Positions 26,901-39,058 of a DNA stretch of 64,000 nucleotides are shown here, one piece after another; position 1 is the first letter of the stretch, and every line of letters starts with the position of its first letter. Source of the DNA: Clonostachys chloroleuca. Lineage: Eukaryota > Ascomycota > Sordariomycetes > Hypocreales > Bionectriaceae. Both the position numbers and the translations under genes were made by a program. Under the pieces are notes generated by a model, which worked only from the letters and a program-made list of their open reading frames with translations, was not told the origin of the DNA and made no database searches. The stretch covers positions 3,286,001-3,350,000 of the forward strand of contig JBANAY010000001.1 in NCBI GenBank assembly GCA_037952775.1, given 5' to 3'.

Positions 26901-27409
26901 GATGGCTGCTGCTAGCGTAAATGCTCCTGTTTCCACAATGCTCAAGAAGCATGCGTGTAAATTTAAGCGCGGCCTCAACAAGATGTTTATCACCATCTGA
27001 TGGGATATGGAAATCCGCCGGCATTTCATCGCGCCAGTTGCTCTGCCCATTCAGCTCGGCATCCCCACTATGATGCAAGAGGAGATCGCTTCCAAACTCT
27101 TTGGATTGCGGGCCTTTGCTTAGCTCGTAGATGTCACAGAACTTCTCCAGAATGCTGTCAAATCTGTTCAGAAGTGGAATCCAGTGGTACAAGTCGCCGC
27201 GCCCGAAAGGCCATCGTGACGGATATGCGGCCAAATGTTTGGGCAGGAGGGGTAGAGGGGTCGTGGCGGCAGAATCGACGTAGGACTTGAGCCAAGGAGA
27301 CTATAAAAAAGGGAATGCAGGTCAATATGAGTGTCCAAAATGCTAGCGATATGTAGCTTACCAAAGTCTCCTTGTGTTTGGGTTGTAGTGTCTTCGTGAT
27401 CTTCCCCAT
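14956..27409 (-). CDS. TOM1: Giant HECT E3 ubiquitin ligase (TOM1/HUWE1 type), 4005 aa
   Basis: Transfers ubiquitin from an E2 through a cysteine thioester to nuclear and cytosolic substrates; yeast Tom1 acts on excess histones and ribosomal proteins and in mRNA export. Eight exons on the minus strand: 27409-27362, 27300-23433, 23380-22911, 22842-19596, 19544-19482, 19412-15531, 15468-15124 and 15050-14956, totalling 12018 nt with all phases matching. The N-terminal half is helical armadillo-like sequence (the DUF908/DUF913 regions of this family). Residues about 2360-2545 are an extreme Asp/Glu tract, the histone-binding type region. A charged helix rich in Glu, Lys and Arg lies near residues 2790-2860. 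The HECT domain fills the last ~370 residues ([21 protein letters not shown]), with the catalytic cysteine in SHTCFN (codon at 15131-15133, residue about 3972) and the usual ending GSEYFGFA. The two small exons inside the acidic region and at the end are supported by phase and splice sites. Confidence 0.95.
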
Positions 27410-30400
27410 GTTGAAGGTTGTGGCGGCCGAGCCGCAGGACTCAGGTGAAGCTCCCCCTCCACTACAGTCAGGTCTTCTACGAAGACGACAGCTTTGCTGT
27501 TGTTAGGCGGAGTGCCCTGTTCCGGGCAGCTCCTCAAAGGGTGGTGAATGAATTAGCGGGCTGTCGTGGGGTGTTGTATGCGACGGCGAAGTAAGCCTGA
27601 TTGACGTCGCCAACGTAGAGCAGACACCAGTGCTTTTTTTTTTTTTACCTGGGATTGCCAGCCTACCGAGAAGGACTTCTCAGTGGTGTAATAGAGGCAA
27701 TGCGTGATGGTAAAGAGAGCTTATAAAGTGAGATGGAGCTGCAGGAGAGCATAAAGAAAAAAGGAATACGACGGAGTGAGAGAAGAGCTGCGATCGAAGC
27801 TAGTTCAACAGCAAAAGACGTGTGCAGGACGTCCCGGACTGTTTCCACCAACCTAAATCGGGGCTGCTGCGACGGGGGCAGGTGTCGAAGGGTATATGAA
27901 ATCCAGCCGCTTGTCCCTGGGAAACAAACAAACAGGAACCACGGTGGCAGGGAGGAAAGATGCGGGTGAGGATGAAACTTGTTGGAAGGTGGGAAAAAGA
28001 GGATACAAGTCGGTGTTGTACTGTCCGATGGTTGTCAAATGGTCTGTCAGTGCAAGTGGAGCTTTGCGTAATGTGTGCATCGTGCCTGGTGGTCTGTGCG
28101 CGCTCGCCCGCACAGCTGAGGTGAATCCAGCAAAAGCCTGATCGAAGCTGCATACCGCAAAGAAGAAAATCCGGGACGAGGGTACATCCCGCCCAACTTA
28201 AATTTGGCGCATGCCCCAGGTACTCCGGGGACTGCCTCCCCCACCATCCAACTGCGTGCATCGCGCCTGGCAAGCTCCAAGGCAGGTGGTAGGCGGCTGG
28301 CCTCCTGCACCGGCCAAACCATCATTATTAATGCCCATCGCCCGTGGCCCATGTTTACTTCCCGCCGCCCGTGGTCTGCTTGCTGGCCTCCTACCGCCCG
28401 CGCCCTTTTGCCAGGCTACCCGGAACCCCATCACCATTAACATGTGTGTATCCAAGCGCTTACCTCTACTCTGTTGTCAGCCATGTGTGGGCTGATTGCG
28501 GCCTGAGTGGTTCCTCACCCTCCTTCTCTCGCGGTAAGGCTGTCAGTTACTTGGGCAAGAACCGGCAAGGACAGACCCTCTTTGTGCTAGTATGCATATG
28601 CTCTCATGCAAAGCAAAGGTTTGCCGCCAATAGATCCGACACCACGTCTCCGTAAATCGAACCCATTAGAACCACCCACTGCCCGCTTAGTATACATCGG
28701 CACGAAGGATAGACGAGTGATTACATACAGCAAGCCCTGGATGTTCATACGCCTATTATGACTACTGGCTTACTTTTGTATACGAGGGTGAAATAGAACA
28801 CAGCACAACAAAGCTCTTTTCGCGTAAGGTAGGGACCTCGTTTTTAAATAAATATAATAATAAGAGAATAATAAACTATTATATGATATTTAGCTTGATA
28901 GTATATTTAGTAATAGATTAATTCTTCTGATGTTGTATTGAAATTCAGCGCTGAACCATCTCGATGTGCCATGTTTTATTCCATCCACTTGCTATGGGAG
29001 GTGTTGCAATAATTGGGATTTGCATCACCTGGGTAGCTGGCGAGGGTCTTCCGGATCGGGCAGAGGTATATCAATCCGTAGATGGCCACACCCATACGGT
29101 GCAAGGATGTAGTTGCTGGATCTCGTTCATAAGAAACGTCCTACCTGCTATTATTCTTCGGTGGCCAGGACTTGCTACATTCTACTTAGCTGAGTTTAGT
29201 GGCGCGCATCCTATCACAACGACCAGGACTTGGAAAGCAAATCTCTTTGTATAGGGAATTATACTGGGTTGACTGGTTAATACAAATCTAGGCTAAGCAA
29301 TCGGGCTGGGTAAGCGGCAGGTTTTCCCCTAGCTTCGGGTGTTTAATAACCCTCCAAAAGGTGTTGAGGATCATGCTAGGCACTGCGGGCTGTCTCCATT
29401 GGGCAGTAGAAGAATCAACGGTGTCATTTCCCCAGCCACACGCGAAGGCAACGAAGGCGCACGTGACGGAACCAAAAGCCTATCGTAACTCTCCAGACAC
29501 CGGTGCTGATGAAATGGTGTGAACATGTGACACTGTCTCTTAGGCTCTTCGTGTTCACACTGGATTTTGGCTTGTGACAGACCAATGGCTAAGAATCAAT
29601 GCGGGTTGGTCTCGAGGCGTGGCAGGAAAGCATAGCTTGCTAAGAGTCGATATAGAGGGGTATATTAGGGAGACGGACATTTCTTGAGGAGGGGCGGTTT
29701 CAGCTGATTCCGCCTTCCTGGGTTATTCCTCCCTGTAGGTACCAACTGGGAGCGCAAGGCATTCCAGCCACAGATAGCCATGTAAGAGGCGAGAGTGGCG
29801 GCCGAGATGCTTGTTATCCTTAGCCCGGTGGTGAGAGAACTGATGACTGTTCTCATAGCGGCTGATTATCCTGCGCACCCTCTCTTCTTTTAGTAACAGG
29901 ATTACGGGTTCGTATGTTACGAGCAGTGGCTGCTACTACGCCATAGTTCATACCACGCTGACGAGTCTGACGCTGGTTGCTGTGGATGGGTTGTGAAACA
30001 GCGAAAGAATGGGGCCTTTAGCGCCATTAGTCCAGGGGTACAGGCCAAAGATAGTGCCACCAGGATTTGGCGTTACCCTCTTCAACCCCTAAAACTGGCC
30101 TGTATCGCCCTGTTCCCACATAGGATGGCTGCTTTGTGATTTTGGTGCCCTGCCAGCTGGGATGGGATCCGTCCACCCATAAAGCGTCACATTCTCCTGT
30201 TTTTGACAGCATTCATTCACTCCACCACGGCATGAATTCGTCTTCGCGGGCGAAGATAGCACTTCCTTTCGTCATTTCCGCATAACGACATCGCCACCTC
30301 CGCACTCGCTATTCGCTCCTACACCCCGGCATTTGCTTTGTTGATCGCATCCCTGGGAAACCCATCATCGGTGTTGCTCGAGCTGTGTTGTACTGTCCTG

Positions 30401-30473
30401 GAGAACAGTTTGATGGCCGCCATCTAAGCAACTCTTCAGCTCTGTGCTCAAGTCTTGGATCCTCGAATTAGCC
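27410..30473. other. 3 kb divergent spacer TOM1 / TBC gene
   Basis: The longest gene-free stretch of the window. It holds a T13 run near 27634-27646, GC-rich repeats of Pro/Ala-like composition at 28200-28450, and an AT-rich patch at 28848-28935. ORFs up to 157 codons exist, but none has family features, conserved-looking composition or a coherent exon structure. It could contain long 5' leaders or a lncRNA; the sequence does not say. Confidence 0.4.
28848..28935. other. Short AT-rich patch
   Basis: About 88 bases made almost only of A and T (TAAATAAATATAATAATAAG and following), sharply different from the flanks. It may be a decayed transposon fragment or simply a nucleosome-free promoter element. 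No open frame or terminal repeats were found. Confidence 0.4.
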
Positions 30474-33377
30474 ATGTCGCAACAACAGTTGGAGGTCGCT
30501 TCCCCGACAGGGTCCCAGAATCAGAACTCATTGGACTCGGACCAAGATCAGGTATGGCCAGATGTTGCGCTCCCTGCTACTCGAGCATCCCGTTCCTGGA
30601 GCACGAAAGGTTAGAAGCTGACGCGGTGGCCTAGGCTGGTACTCGTGAGACTGTTGAGGACACTGTTGACAGCAAATCTGTCCGATCTTTAACGAAACGG
30701 GCAGTGTCGAGTTCGAAAACCTCGTCGAGTGACAACGATTCCCATGACGGTCTTCCCGATAACACAGTGAACCAGAAGGAAACCAAGTTGGAAACCAAGT
30801 TGGACTCTGTTGCTTTAAGCAATGATGTTGGCGACCAGTTCGAGCAGATCATCGAAAATGAAGTAATCTCCCCGATAAGTGAAGCACGAACCCCTTTATC
30901 GAAACGATTTTCCCATACATCCAACTTGGACAATGTGAGCTTGGACGATGAGGCTCCTTCTAAAGAAGAAGGTAAGTGCTCTAATGCTTTGAAATATAAT
31001 CCCTCCATTTCTAGATCTGACGCTTTTCTCAGAAGAAGCCACCAAAGCCCAGGAGAAAGCCCAAAGCAAGACCCTCTCATTAAATAGTCTAACCAGCGCT
31101 CTTCCGACCATGCCATGGTCTCCTTCAAACGAGGCGATAGCTAAAGGCGCAGGAACCACTGAACCACCGTCATCGGCAACCTGGTCCCAACCAGCTCCTC
31201 CCCCCCTCCGCCCCCGCCTACGCGAAAGATTAGCAGTCCGTTTTCTTGGTTATCTAGATCCTCATCGAGCAAGGAGAAGGATCCCCCCCACCACAGACTA
31301 GTCCTCGAAGAAACACGGCTAGTTCGATTGCAACTTTGACGAGCAACCCCGAAATGATGCTGAGCAAGTTGGAGGAAGAGAAAGAAGGGGAGGCCGATGG
31401 TTCCAGCAAGGCTTTACGAAACAGTCTGAGGGACAGATTTAAGCTGCTTCGTATGAGAGAAGAGGCCGGGATCACTACTTTGACTGGTGAAGACGACCAG
31501 GTCGAACTTGTCAACGGCACAAGGAGTTTAGTGGCCTCGCCCAATTTATCAGAAGAGCCACCTGTGCCAGCGCCGGTCGCCAATCTTGCACCCGGGACTG
31601 TATCTGGGGTGAATGCCGGACCCTCAGCCTTGCCGCCCGCAGAAGTTGATTGGGACCTATGGCAATCTGTCGTCTATGAAGGCCCGGCCGCGGTAGCCCG
31701 TACAAGCGCTGAGGAGCTCAATAGAGCCATTGCCACTGGAATACCCAGCGCCATCCGAGGTGTCATTTGGCAGGTTCTGGCACAAAGTAAAAACGACGAC
31801 TTGGAACTGGCGTATAAGGATCTAATTGCGAGAGGCACAGAAAAGGCCAAGTCGAGAAACAGCAACAGCACTACGACGAGCGCTACTAGTAACAGGAATC
31901 TCAGTGTTAGCAGTCCGGAGGCGGTGGCATCATCAGCCTCTTCTATTCATTCCAATTACTCCGCTCAGAACAGCCCTGGCTCTCCTCCTCTCGACGCAGC
32001 CGGCAAGCCTCAGCTCCTTTCTGAAGCTGAGAGGAAGCGCAAGGAGAAGGAAGATGCAGCCGCGCTACAAAAGTTGGAGAAAGCTATTCGACGAGACCTG
32101 GGTACTCGGACCAGCTTTTCTAAATACGCCGCTGCTTCGGGACTTCAGGAGGGTCTTTTTGGTGTCTGCAAGGCTTATGCACTTTACGACGAGGGGGTTG
32201 GCTATGCTCAGGGCATGAATTTCCTTGTCATGCCCCTTTTGTTCAATGTAAGTGACCCTGTTCCTGACTGTATAAAGCAAAGCTAATAGTTCATCTAGAT
32301 GCCCGAACAAGAAGCGTTCTGCCTCTTGGTGCGGTTAATGACTCATTATGGGCTTCGAGATCTCTTCATCCAGGATATGCCCGGTCTTCATATGCGCCTC
32401 TACCAGTTTGAGCGCCTGCTAGAGGATTTTGAACCCGCATTGTACTGCCACCTTCGCCGACGTGGCATCACATCTCACCTTTATGCGACACAGTGGTTCT
32501 TGACCCTGTTCGCCTACCGATTCCCTCTGCAACTTGTGCTTCGAATTTACGATTTGATTTTTTCAGAGGGCCTTTCTGCTATCTTGCGATTTGGCTTGGT
32601 ATTGATGCAGAAGAATGCCGCCACCTTACTTGGACTCTCCGACATGGCGCAGCTCACTGGATATTTGAAAGACAAGCTTTTCGACGTCTACATTGACAAA
32701 GACCCTAGCCACGGAAGTCTTCTTGAGAATGGTTTCTTTGGTAGCTCGAGCTCCAGCATGGATAAAGAGGTCTACCGAGCAGACCAGCTCGTGACGGACG
32801 CATGTGAAATCAAGATCACCCCCGAAACTCTGAAAGCCTATACCGTGGAATGGGAGGAGAAAACGAGAGCCGAGAAGGAGCGAGAGACAGAGCTACATGA
32901 CCTCCGGATAGGAAACCAGCAGTATGCCAGTAAGCTTCGCAAACTGGAGGAGCGAGTCGAGGCCTGTGATACTGAGCAAGCGGCTCTCGCCACAGAGCTT
33001 GTGCACACTAAGGTCGAGAACCAAGAGCTCAAGGATGAGAACGAGAGTCTCAGAGGCCAAGTCCGGGAACTGCGGATCGTCATCGAGAAGCAGCCCATCG
33101 AAATCGAGGAGACGTGGAACCTAGAGAGGGACGACCTAATGAAGCGCAATCAAAAGGTTCATGAGGAGAATCAGGAACTCGAGAAGAACCTTCAGGAATT
33201 AGAAGAACAACTGGTTCAGACCAAGTTGCAGTACGCAGAGGTATGTATAAGCAGTCATCGTCACCCCCTTGCTGATGGTACCAAGTTCACGATTTGCTAA
33301 TTGCCGTGTTATAGTTGAACTCTCAACACGAGGCGCTGAGCCGCAAGTGGGCCGATCTCAAGCGTCAATTTGTTTAA
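30474..33377 (+). CDS. TBC-domain Rab GTPase-activating protein (Gyp5 type), two apparent frameshifts
   Basis: Accelerates GTP hydrolysis by Rab GTPases (Ypt1/Sec4 class for yeast Gyp5) in ER-Golgi and exocytic traffic. Exons: 30474-30551, 30635-30971, 31033-32247, 32299-33240, 33315-33377. The N-terminal third is Ser/Pro-rich. The TBC domain spans roughly residues 370-675 with the arginine finger in IPSAIRGVIWQ and the glutamine finger in YAQGMNF; residues about 720-870 form a long coiled coil. Exon 3 has two breaks: the frame runs correctly to SATWSQPAPPP, slips at the C7 run at 31200-31206, continues as TRKISSPFSWLSRSSSSKEKD in the next frame, and slips again at the C7 run at 31273-31279 before SPRRNTASSIATLTSNPEMM. 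One extra C in each run gives 878 aa with all exon phases matching. These look like homopolymer errors. Confidence 0.88.
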
Positions 33378-33909
33378 AGGGTTGGGATTTGGTTAATTGC
33401 ATTTTTATTTCTCTGTCAATGATAATGTATATACAGCATTCATTAGCCATGGCTCTCACCACCTTGAGAGGTGGTCTGTAACATGTTCAAAGTTTTCATT
33501 TGGTTGGGAGGCGAAGGTGTTGGAATACCAGCAAAAGCGCTGTGGTGCATGATTCAACGGTTCACGCATGGAGATACGAAGTGGAATTTGCTTAGCTGTC
33601 ATAAAAAAAGGGGCACAACCTAGAACTCTCGCGAGTTCGCAGGGGGTTGTTGATCCCCGCACTGATGCAACTTGCTTTTTATGAAAGCCAATTGATTTGA
33701 GCATTAATTACTTTTGCCATTGCGTCACGAATAAAACGTAGATACCACACATGAGAAGACCTTTGTATAGCGTGAAGTCATGCAAGAAATTTTTAATTTA
33801 CCCGTTCCGATGCCTAACTTGAAGCTCTTTGTGACCTTTTCATTGCCACAAACTAGGAGAAATCCTTCAACACCAAACCAAGGGCTATCAATCACCGAAC
33901 AACCATCAT
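33378..33909. other. Convergent 3' spacer TBC gene / RPS8
   Basis: Both neighbours end here. No gene seen. Confidence 0.5.
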
Positions 33910-34591
33910 TTATTTGTGGAGCTTGCGCTGGTAGAAGGCGAGCTCCTCACCCTCGAGGATGTAACCATCGACACGGCCGGACTGGCCGGGACGGCTGGAG
34001 ACGACGGCGTAGAGACGACCGGCCTCGAACTGCTTCTCGACGGCGTTCTCGACCTTGCCCTGGGAGGCGTAGCGGGCGGCCTGCTTCTTCTCGACTGAGT
34101 TGCTCTTCTTGACCTCCTCGGCGTCCTTGCCCTGGGCCTTCTGGCGTCTGCGGCCGATGCTCTGGCCGTAGTGGGCCTCGTACCACTGGCGGAAGGGGGC
34201 GGCGTCGATCTGGACGACGGCGGAGCGGGTCAGGGTGTTGGTGCGGACGAGCTCGTTGTTGGAGGGGTGGTAGGCGACGGCGATGACGCGGGTCTTGCGG
34301 GTGCAGCCCTCGGAGGCCCAGGCGAAGTTGCCGGAGTCGAGGCGGAGGGCACGGTACTTGTGGTTACCACCGCGGGTGCGGATGGTGTGGACGCGCTTGG
34401 GGCCAATACGGGTGTTGGCACCCTGGCGACCAGCTTCGAAAGCGCGCTTCTTCCCTGTTGAGGTAGGTCAGAACGTATGTTTCACAGGAATCATACGGGC
34501 TTTCGAGATTTTATTGATTGTACGCACGGTAGTAGGCGCGCTTGGCACCGGAAGCGGATCGCTTGTGGCGGGAGTCGCGTGAGATACCCAT
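33910..34591 (-). CDS. RPS8: 40S ribosomal protein S8, 202 aa
   Basis: Small-subunit ribosomal protein of the eS8 family. Two exons on the minus strand, 34591-34528 and 34454-33910, with a 73 nt intron (GTGCGT...CAACAG) after codon 21. The protein starts MGISRDSRHKRSASGAKRAY and continues with RKKRAFEAGRQGANTRIG, the diagnostic eS8 N-terminus; it ends YQRKLHK. The strong C-ending codon bias fits a highly expressed gene. Length matches fungal eS8. Confidence 0.98.
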
Positions 34592-35361
34592 GATTGCTAG
34601 TGCTGAGAGAGTTGTGTTCGTTAGCACAAGGTCTTTGCCAAAAGAATAGAGAGAAGGAGAGTCTCCAAGCTTCAATCCTCTCGATACCGGCTGTTTGAGG
34701 CGGCGGCGGCGGGGTGAAATCGACAGGATCAATGGATGTTCGTTTGAATTCAAATATCCTGTTGATTTGAAGCCAGGAGGGGACAATGGTATGCTGTATG
34801 GACTCACCTGATGATGTTAATGCTCACCAGGGCAATCTTTTGGCGGTTGTGGAAGGAATGGTTTTTTTGGCAATTGGATGTGGAGGTCGAATTGGAGGTA
34901 AAAATTGTGGTTGTGGGCTGGGGTTTTCCAAGGGCCCCACACCACATTTGCTCGAGGGCTATCGGAATACGGTCACTAATCTTCCGGGCCGCATCACGTG
35001 CGAGCATGCTGTTTCTGACCTGCTTACTAACCAGATTGCCAGGCTGCTGGCAGGGCTGGTCTTCAATTTTTCATATGGGAAGCGCCAAGCAGAAGCCAAC
35101 GAAGAATGGAAGTAGATATGCTCCATTTTTTTATATCCTGCGATCGAATAATGTCCATCCAACTAGTCTCTTGGATGACAGCTTAAAATAACGTGCCCAC
35201 CAGTACCTTCAGACCGAATACGCCCTCGAACCTCCTTTTGATGTGACCATTTTCTTTCCTATCTTATAAAAACATTAGAGTAACTTGCTTCAATTGTCGG
35301 TCCTTCAACACACATGCCCTAAATTGCGAGAACCATGTCCTGCACCTGATATTCCTTCCTC
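34592..35361. other. RPS8 promoter and spacer
   Basis: Upstream of RPS8 on the minus strand and downstream of the next minus-strand gene. A pyrimidine-rich leader is seen on the minus strand near 34600-34700; a 5' UTR intron is possible but not provable. No ORF is supported. Confidence 0.45.
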
Positions 35362-37341
35362 TTACTTGAAGTCTTCTGTTTCCTCTTCGTCCATGAATTC
35401 GTTCTCAATGTATTCTAATAATTGATAAAAGCAGGGGGGCACCCTGGCCAACCCGGAGTCCTCTGGGAAATTATCTGGCTCATCCTCTGGCCCCTCCGGG
35501 GTGTGGAAGAGGGGCAGTATGAACCGAGCATCGCACTTGACTGCCCCCTTCTCCTGCTTCATGCCTGTGTCAAGACTGGATTTCTCGCCATTGGAATGAT
35601 CCCGGTTCGGGAATGCAGTGATAGGAATTCGAGGAAGGGGGAAATATCGACCGTGTCGAGGAGCTCTGTGGTCGCCATCCTCTTTGAAATCTGCCATTGT
35701 GGGCCACCTCGCCTGTGCTTCATGGCCGCCAGGCTGTGCTCTGTTGAACCAGCTCTCCGCAGCAAAGAAGGGTGAGAGGGCATCGCCAAATGTCTTACCG
35801 TTGAACAGCGCCAGCTTAGGTTGAAGCTTGGTAGCGTCTTCTCCCTGTGCCTCTTTTTTCCGCTGGCTCAGCTCTTCGCGCTTGAAGATATCTTTGTTTA
35901 GCTTCCTCGTCTTGATACTCGTCATCTCCAGCCTGAAAGCTGCGAGATCAGCCGGAGTCTGGGGGACCGCGGGGGACTTATCGGCTCCCATATATTGAAG
36001 ATGAAGCTTCATCTTTTGAAATGCTGCGCGTTCTCTGGTCTCCTTGCTAACCCATCGTTTAGATTGGGACCATGTCCCTGTGTCTGCCGGATGGGCTGAG
36101 AGCGAAGATGCACGTTGAGCTGCCGGCTTTGATCGCCTGAAGGACGCAGGGGCTGTGGGCGCATTGGCCGGCGGCTGACGTTGCTGCATTAGCAGATTTA
36201 CTGTGTTTGCTATTCCGTCTCCGAGTTGCGGTCGTGGTTGCTGAAAAGTGACCGGATGGGTGCTCAGGGGAAGGTCCAGGACCTCCTCGGTATCCTTGTC
36301 CTCGAGAAGAATTGCTTCTTGAGCGGGAGATGGGGCTCTGGTATGCTCCATTGCTTTCCTCGCCTTTGCTGAATCTACTAGATTGCTCACTCTCGGTTTC
36401 TTATCCTGCCAGCTACGCGGATGGTTGGGTGCCGTCTCCACCAGCTTGTACCTGGGTCTAATCACCCCTTGGCTACCGGCAAGTAAAGATTGACTTGGTG
36501 TCTCTCCAGGTTGCTTCCGTCCGAATAATGGAGGGTTGAGTTTGCTCTTGGCCTTGAGTTCGAAGCTTGGAGGTGCTTCTGTAAAAAACGGATTCAGTAT
36601 GTCAGGACCTAGAAGTGGTACAGCCGTCTGTGTTGGAGGCTGGAACACTGTCTGTTCGAACAGAAATGGCCAAGGCAGCCCAAAGATTTGAGGATCTTGT
36701 TGAATGTAAAGCTTCACTTGGTCATAGGGCGCATAAAGTTTGGGTTGGAAAACACTTCCTTGGAACTCGATCGCCTTATCTATAGGATTAAATGGCAAAG
36801 CTTCGCTTCTTGGTTGCTGGTTTTCACTTCGAAATAGCAGTTTGTTGCTTGATACGGTGTTTGGTGGTGATGTGGGAATTGTTGCAGAAGCAGTGAGACT
36901 CGAGTGTCCAGCGAGGATATGGTTCTTTGCTAGGGAGGGCGTAGAGCTTCGTTTCGATAAATGGATATCTCGGATCTTTTCTGAGAGATTGGAACGGTGA
37001 CGCGAATCTGAGGTAAAATCCAAGCTGGAGGCCGTGGAAGCAAAACCATTCTTCAAGGGAGAACCAGCAGGCGAGGGGAGAATTGGATTGCCTGCATCTT
37101 TATAGGAAGCTTGGTGCTTGTGCCCAAGTGAGCTTTGATTCTTATCCTCAGAAAGTTTTTTGCCTTCGATTAAGATTTCGCCCGGTTGAGTGAAGGGCGA
37201 TTCTTGAGTATGTTCATCGGGCGGTGTCATCGAAGCTAATCCAGGAGGTTTCTTCTTTACGTACAGATCGCGGCCGCTGGCTTCCCGAGGAGCATCCCTG
37301 TAGACATCCCCGGGTCTGAAACTGGCAGCACATGGATTCAT
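35362..37341 (-). CDS. Unrecognised fungal protein, 659 aa
   Basis: I do not recognise a family. The open frame continues upstream of 37341 without an ATG, so I chose the first ATG (MNPCAASFRPGDVYRD); an upstream exon is possible. The protein is mostly low-complexity and rich in Pro, Ser, Lys and Gln, with likely disordered stretches in the first 200 residues. More ordered-looking blocks are FQPKLYAPYDQVKLYIQQDP (an amphipathic segment followed by Phe/Pro-rich FGLPWPFLFEQ), RWVSKETRERAAFQKMKLHL with the following Asp/Leu-rich helix, and an acidic end (EFMDEEETEDFK). No signal peptide or membrane segment is visible. The length of the uninterrupted frame and the alternation of low- and high-complexity blocks support a real gene. 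Confidence 0.75.
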   Translation of the reverse strand: MNPCAASFRPGDVYRDAPREASGRDLYVKKKPPGLASMTPPDEHTQESPFTQPGEILIEGKKLSEDKNQSSLGHKHQASYKDAGNPILPSPAGSPLKNGFASTASSLDFTSDSRHRSNLSEKIRDIHLSKRSSTPSLAKNHILAGHSSLTASATIPTSPPNTVSSNKLLFRSENQQPRSEALPFNPIDKAIEFQGSVFQPKLYAPYDQVKLYIQQDPQIFGLPWPFLFEQTVFQPPTQTAVPLLGPDILNPFFTEAPPSFELKAKSKLNPPLFGRKQPGETPSQSLLAGSQGVIRPRYKLVETAPNHPRSWQDKKPRVSNLVDSAKARKAMEHTRAPSPAQEAILLEDKDTEEVLDLPLSTHPVTFQQPRPQLGDGIANTVNLLMQQRQPPANAPTAPASFRRSKPAAQRASSLSAHPADTGTWSQSKRWVSKETRERAAFQKMKLHLQYMGADKSPAVPQTPADLAAFRLEMTSIKTRKLNKDIFKREELSQRKKEAQGEDATKLQPKLALFNGKTFGDALSPFFAAESWFNRAQPGGHEAQARWPTMADFKEDGDHRAPRHGRYFPLPRIPITAFPNRDHSNGEKSSLDTGMKQEKGAVKCDARFILPLFHTPEGPEDEPDNFPEDSGLARVPPCFYQLLEYIENEFMDEEETEDFK

Positions 37342-39058
37342 GGTGTTTTCAAATGCTAAATTCGTGGTTGAACTCGTGCTCGTCGTCGGCGAGGTGAGAG
37401 ACGGCAAGGGTGCAAGCGAAGATCCGACAAGCCACTCCAGACGAACTTTCTGAGGGTTTGACGATAATAAATTCAAAAAGGTTTGGCAGTAAAAAGCTCT
37501 TTGGCGGCGTTTAATTCCCTATAATGAAGCGAAATGACGGGGTGGAAAGAATAGAAATGGGGGAGGGGGGATAGAGCAAACACGGCTTTTCACTACGGCT
37601 TTGTTGTGAGGGAGATATGCCCGGGCTTGTCATGAAGCGAAATTGAGATACGGTGCAGCCCAGGCCATCGTAGTAGTTGTTTATGAAGAGCAAAACGCCT
37701 AGCGATTATTGGAAATTCTCTCTGAGCGGTGAAAACAGGCGAAGGTGCTTTGCAGGCAGAAGGCAACAGGCCGATGCAACGACACTGCAATGTTTGCTCC
37801 TTTGTTTAAGCAAAGAGCAGGCAGTGATTATCCAGGATCAAGAAAACCTGTTTGTTCAAACCAATTCATCACTGCCTGGGCGGACTTCATGGTCAGTAAG
37901 TAGAAAGGCGCACTGACCGGGCTGGCAGAATGTTGACCTAATGAAGAACGGGTGGCCGCAGGCGACTCGCGTGGCATCTCACGAATGCACAGGCTGAAGT
38001 CGTCTCAAAGAAGGAAGCATTTAACACAAGAAGTTTCATATCATTCTACAATTCATAAAATAGATGGAATACACGCTTATTATGGAGGCTGATGATGGAG
38101 CGCTTCACACTGATGATGGGGATCTACTTTATCAACCAGATAGCGAGCTCTCTTTCTTGGAAGCGCGCTTGCGTCATTCTTTCTTGAAAGATAATACTTG
38201 CTCTGGACAGTCATTGTTGATACCTGCAGGCTACCGTGGCTTCGACGCATGTCCGTAGTAGGCAGAATACTAGTGCCTTGGTGGGATTCCCTCCCCTCGC
38301 CATGAACAAAGACCAAGGACTACAGGGGACCAGATGATGCCTACGCAGAGCCAGAGGCATCGAAGAACTAGACTATGCCTGCGTGTGTATCAACCCTAGA
38401 GCTCGCGGAAGTGCGTGCTGGTGTTCAGCGTGAAGCCGTAGCTATAGCTGGAAAGGGCAAAGGGCGTGCTGGCTTGGAGTTGAGCTCGGCCTCCCCACAT
38501 TCAGCCCTTGTCGCCTTGCATGGGCACAGACACCTGCCAACAGAGCAGGGTGACCGCTGGCCAATGCCTTGAACGGCAATTGTGATTGACGGACGTGCTT
38601 CAGTAAGCATGCCTGAGGTAGTTCACGGCTATTGCTTTTGTGCTGCACCATTCCCATCGATCCTTGTTGCATAATTTGCATCTGGCTATTTGGCCAGAAA
38701 CGGAAAAAAAGCAGACTCTTGGCAGGGAGACATTTACATGTGACCCGCTGGATTCATCGGCTTGCAACGAAAGAAAAACACCGACGGCCATTCTCACCCG
38801 TCTTGTGATTTCCAGATGCACATGATTGATTAGAAATGTTAATTGGACATCTCAGTGGACAAATAACATTTTTAGCTTTTGGCACATGGAGGAGATCGAA
38901 CTGAGCTGTAGGCCGAGAGATTAGGTAGCTCCTCGGCACTTGGTGTTGCAGTAGGTAATTTCGTAGGGAATAAGTAACACGTTTTGCCCCCAACAATTTT
39001 TGTCTACCCATCCACTTCAACCACAACCAGTCACCTCTCCAGCCCAAGGCGTATCATC
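37342..39058. other. Divergent spacer between the 659-aa gene and TSC13
   Basis: About 1.7 kb with both promoters. ORFs here are below 80 codons apart from antisense noise. I see no RNA gene, repeat or conserved block. Confidence 0.45.

Noticed and set aside
27634..27646. T13 run as a Pol III terminator
   Set aside because: No tRNA, 5S or other Pol III gene with A/B boxes was found next to it.
31110..31340. An intron bridging the frame breaks in the TBC gene
   Set aside because: The residues between the two C7 tracts (KISSPFSWLSRSSSS) look like family sequence in the third frame, so they are exonic; no suitable splice sites were found.
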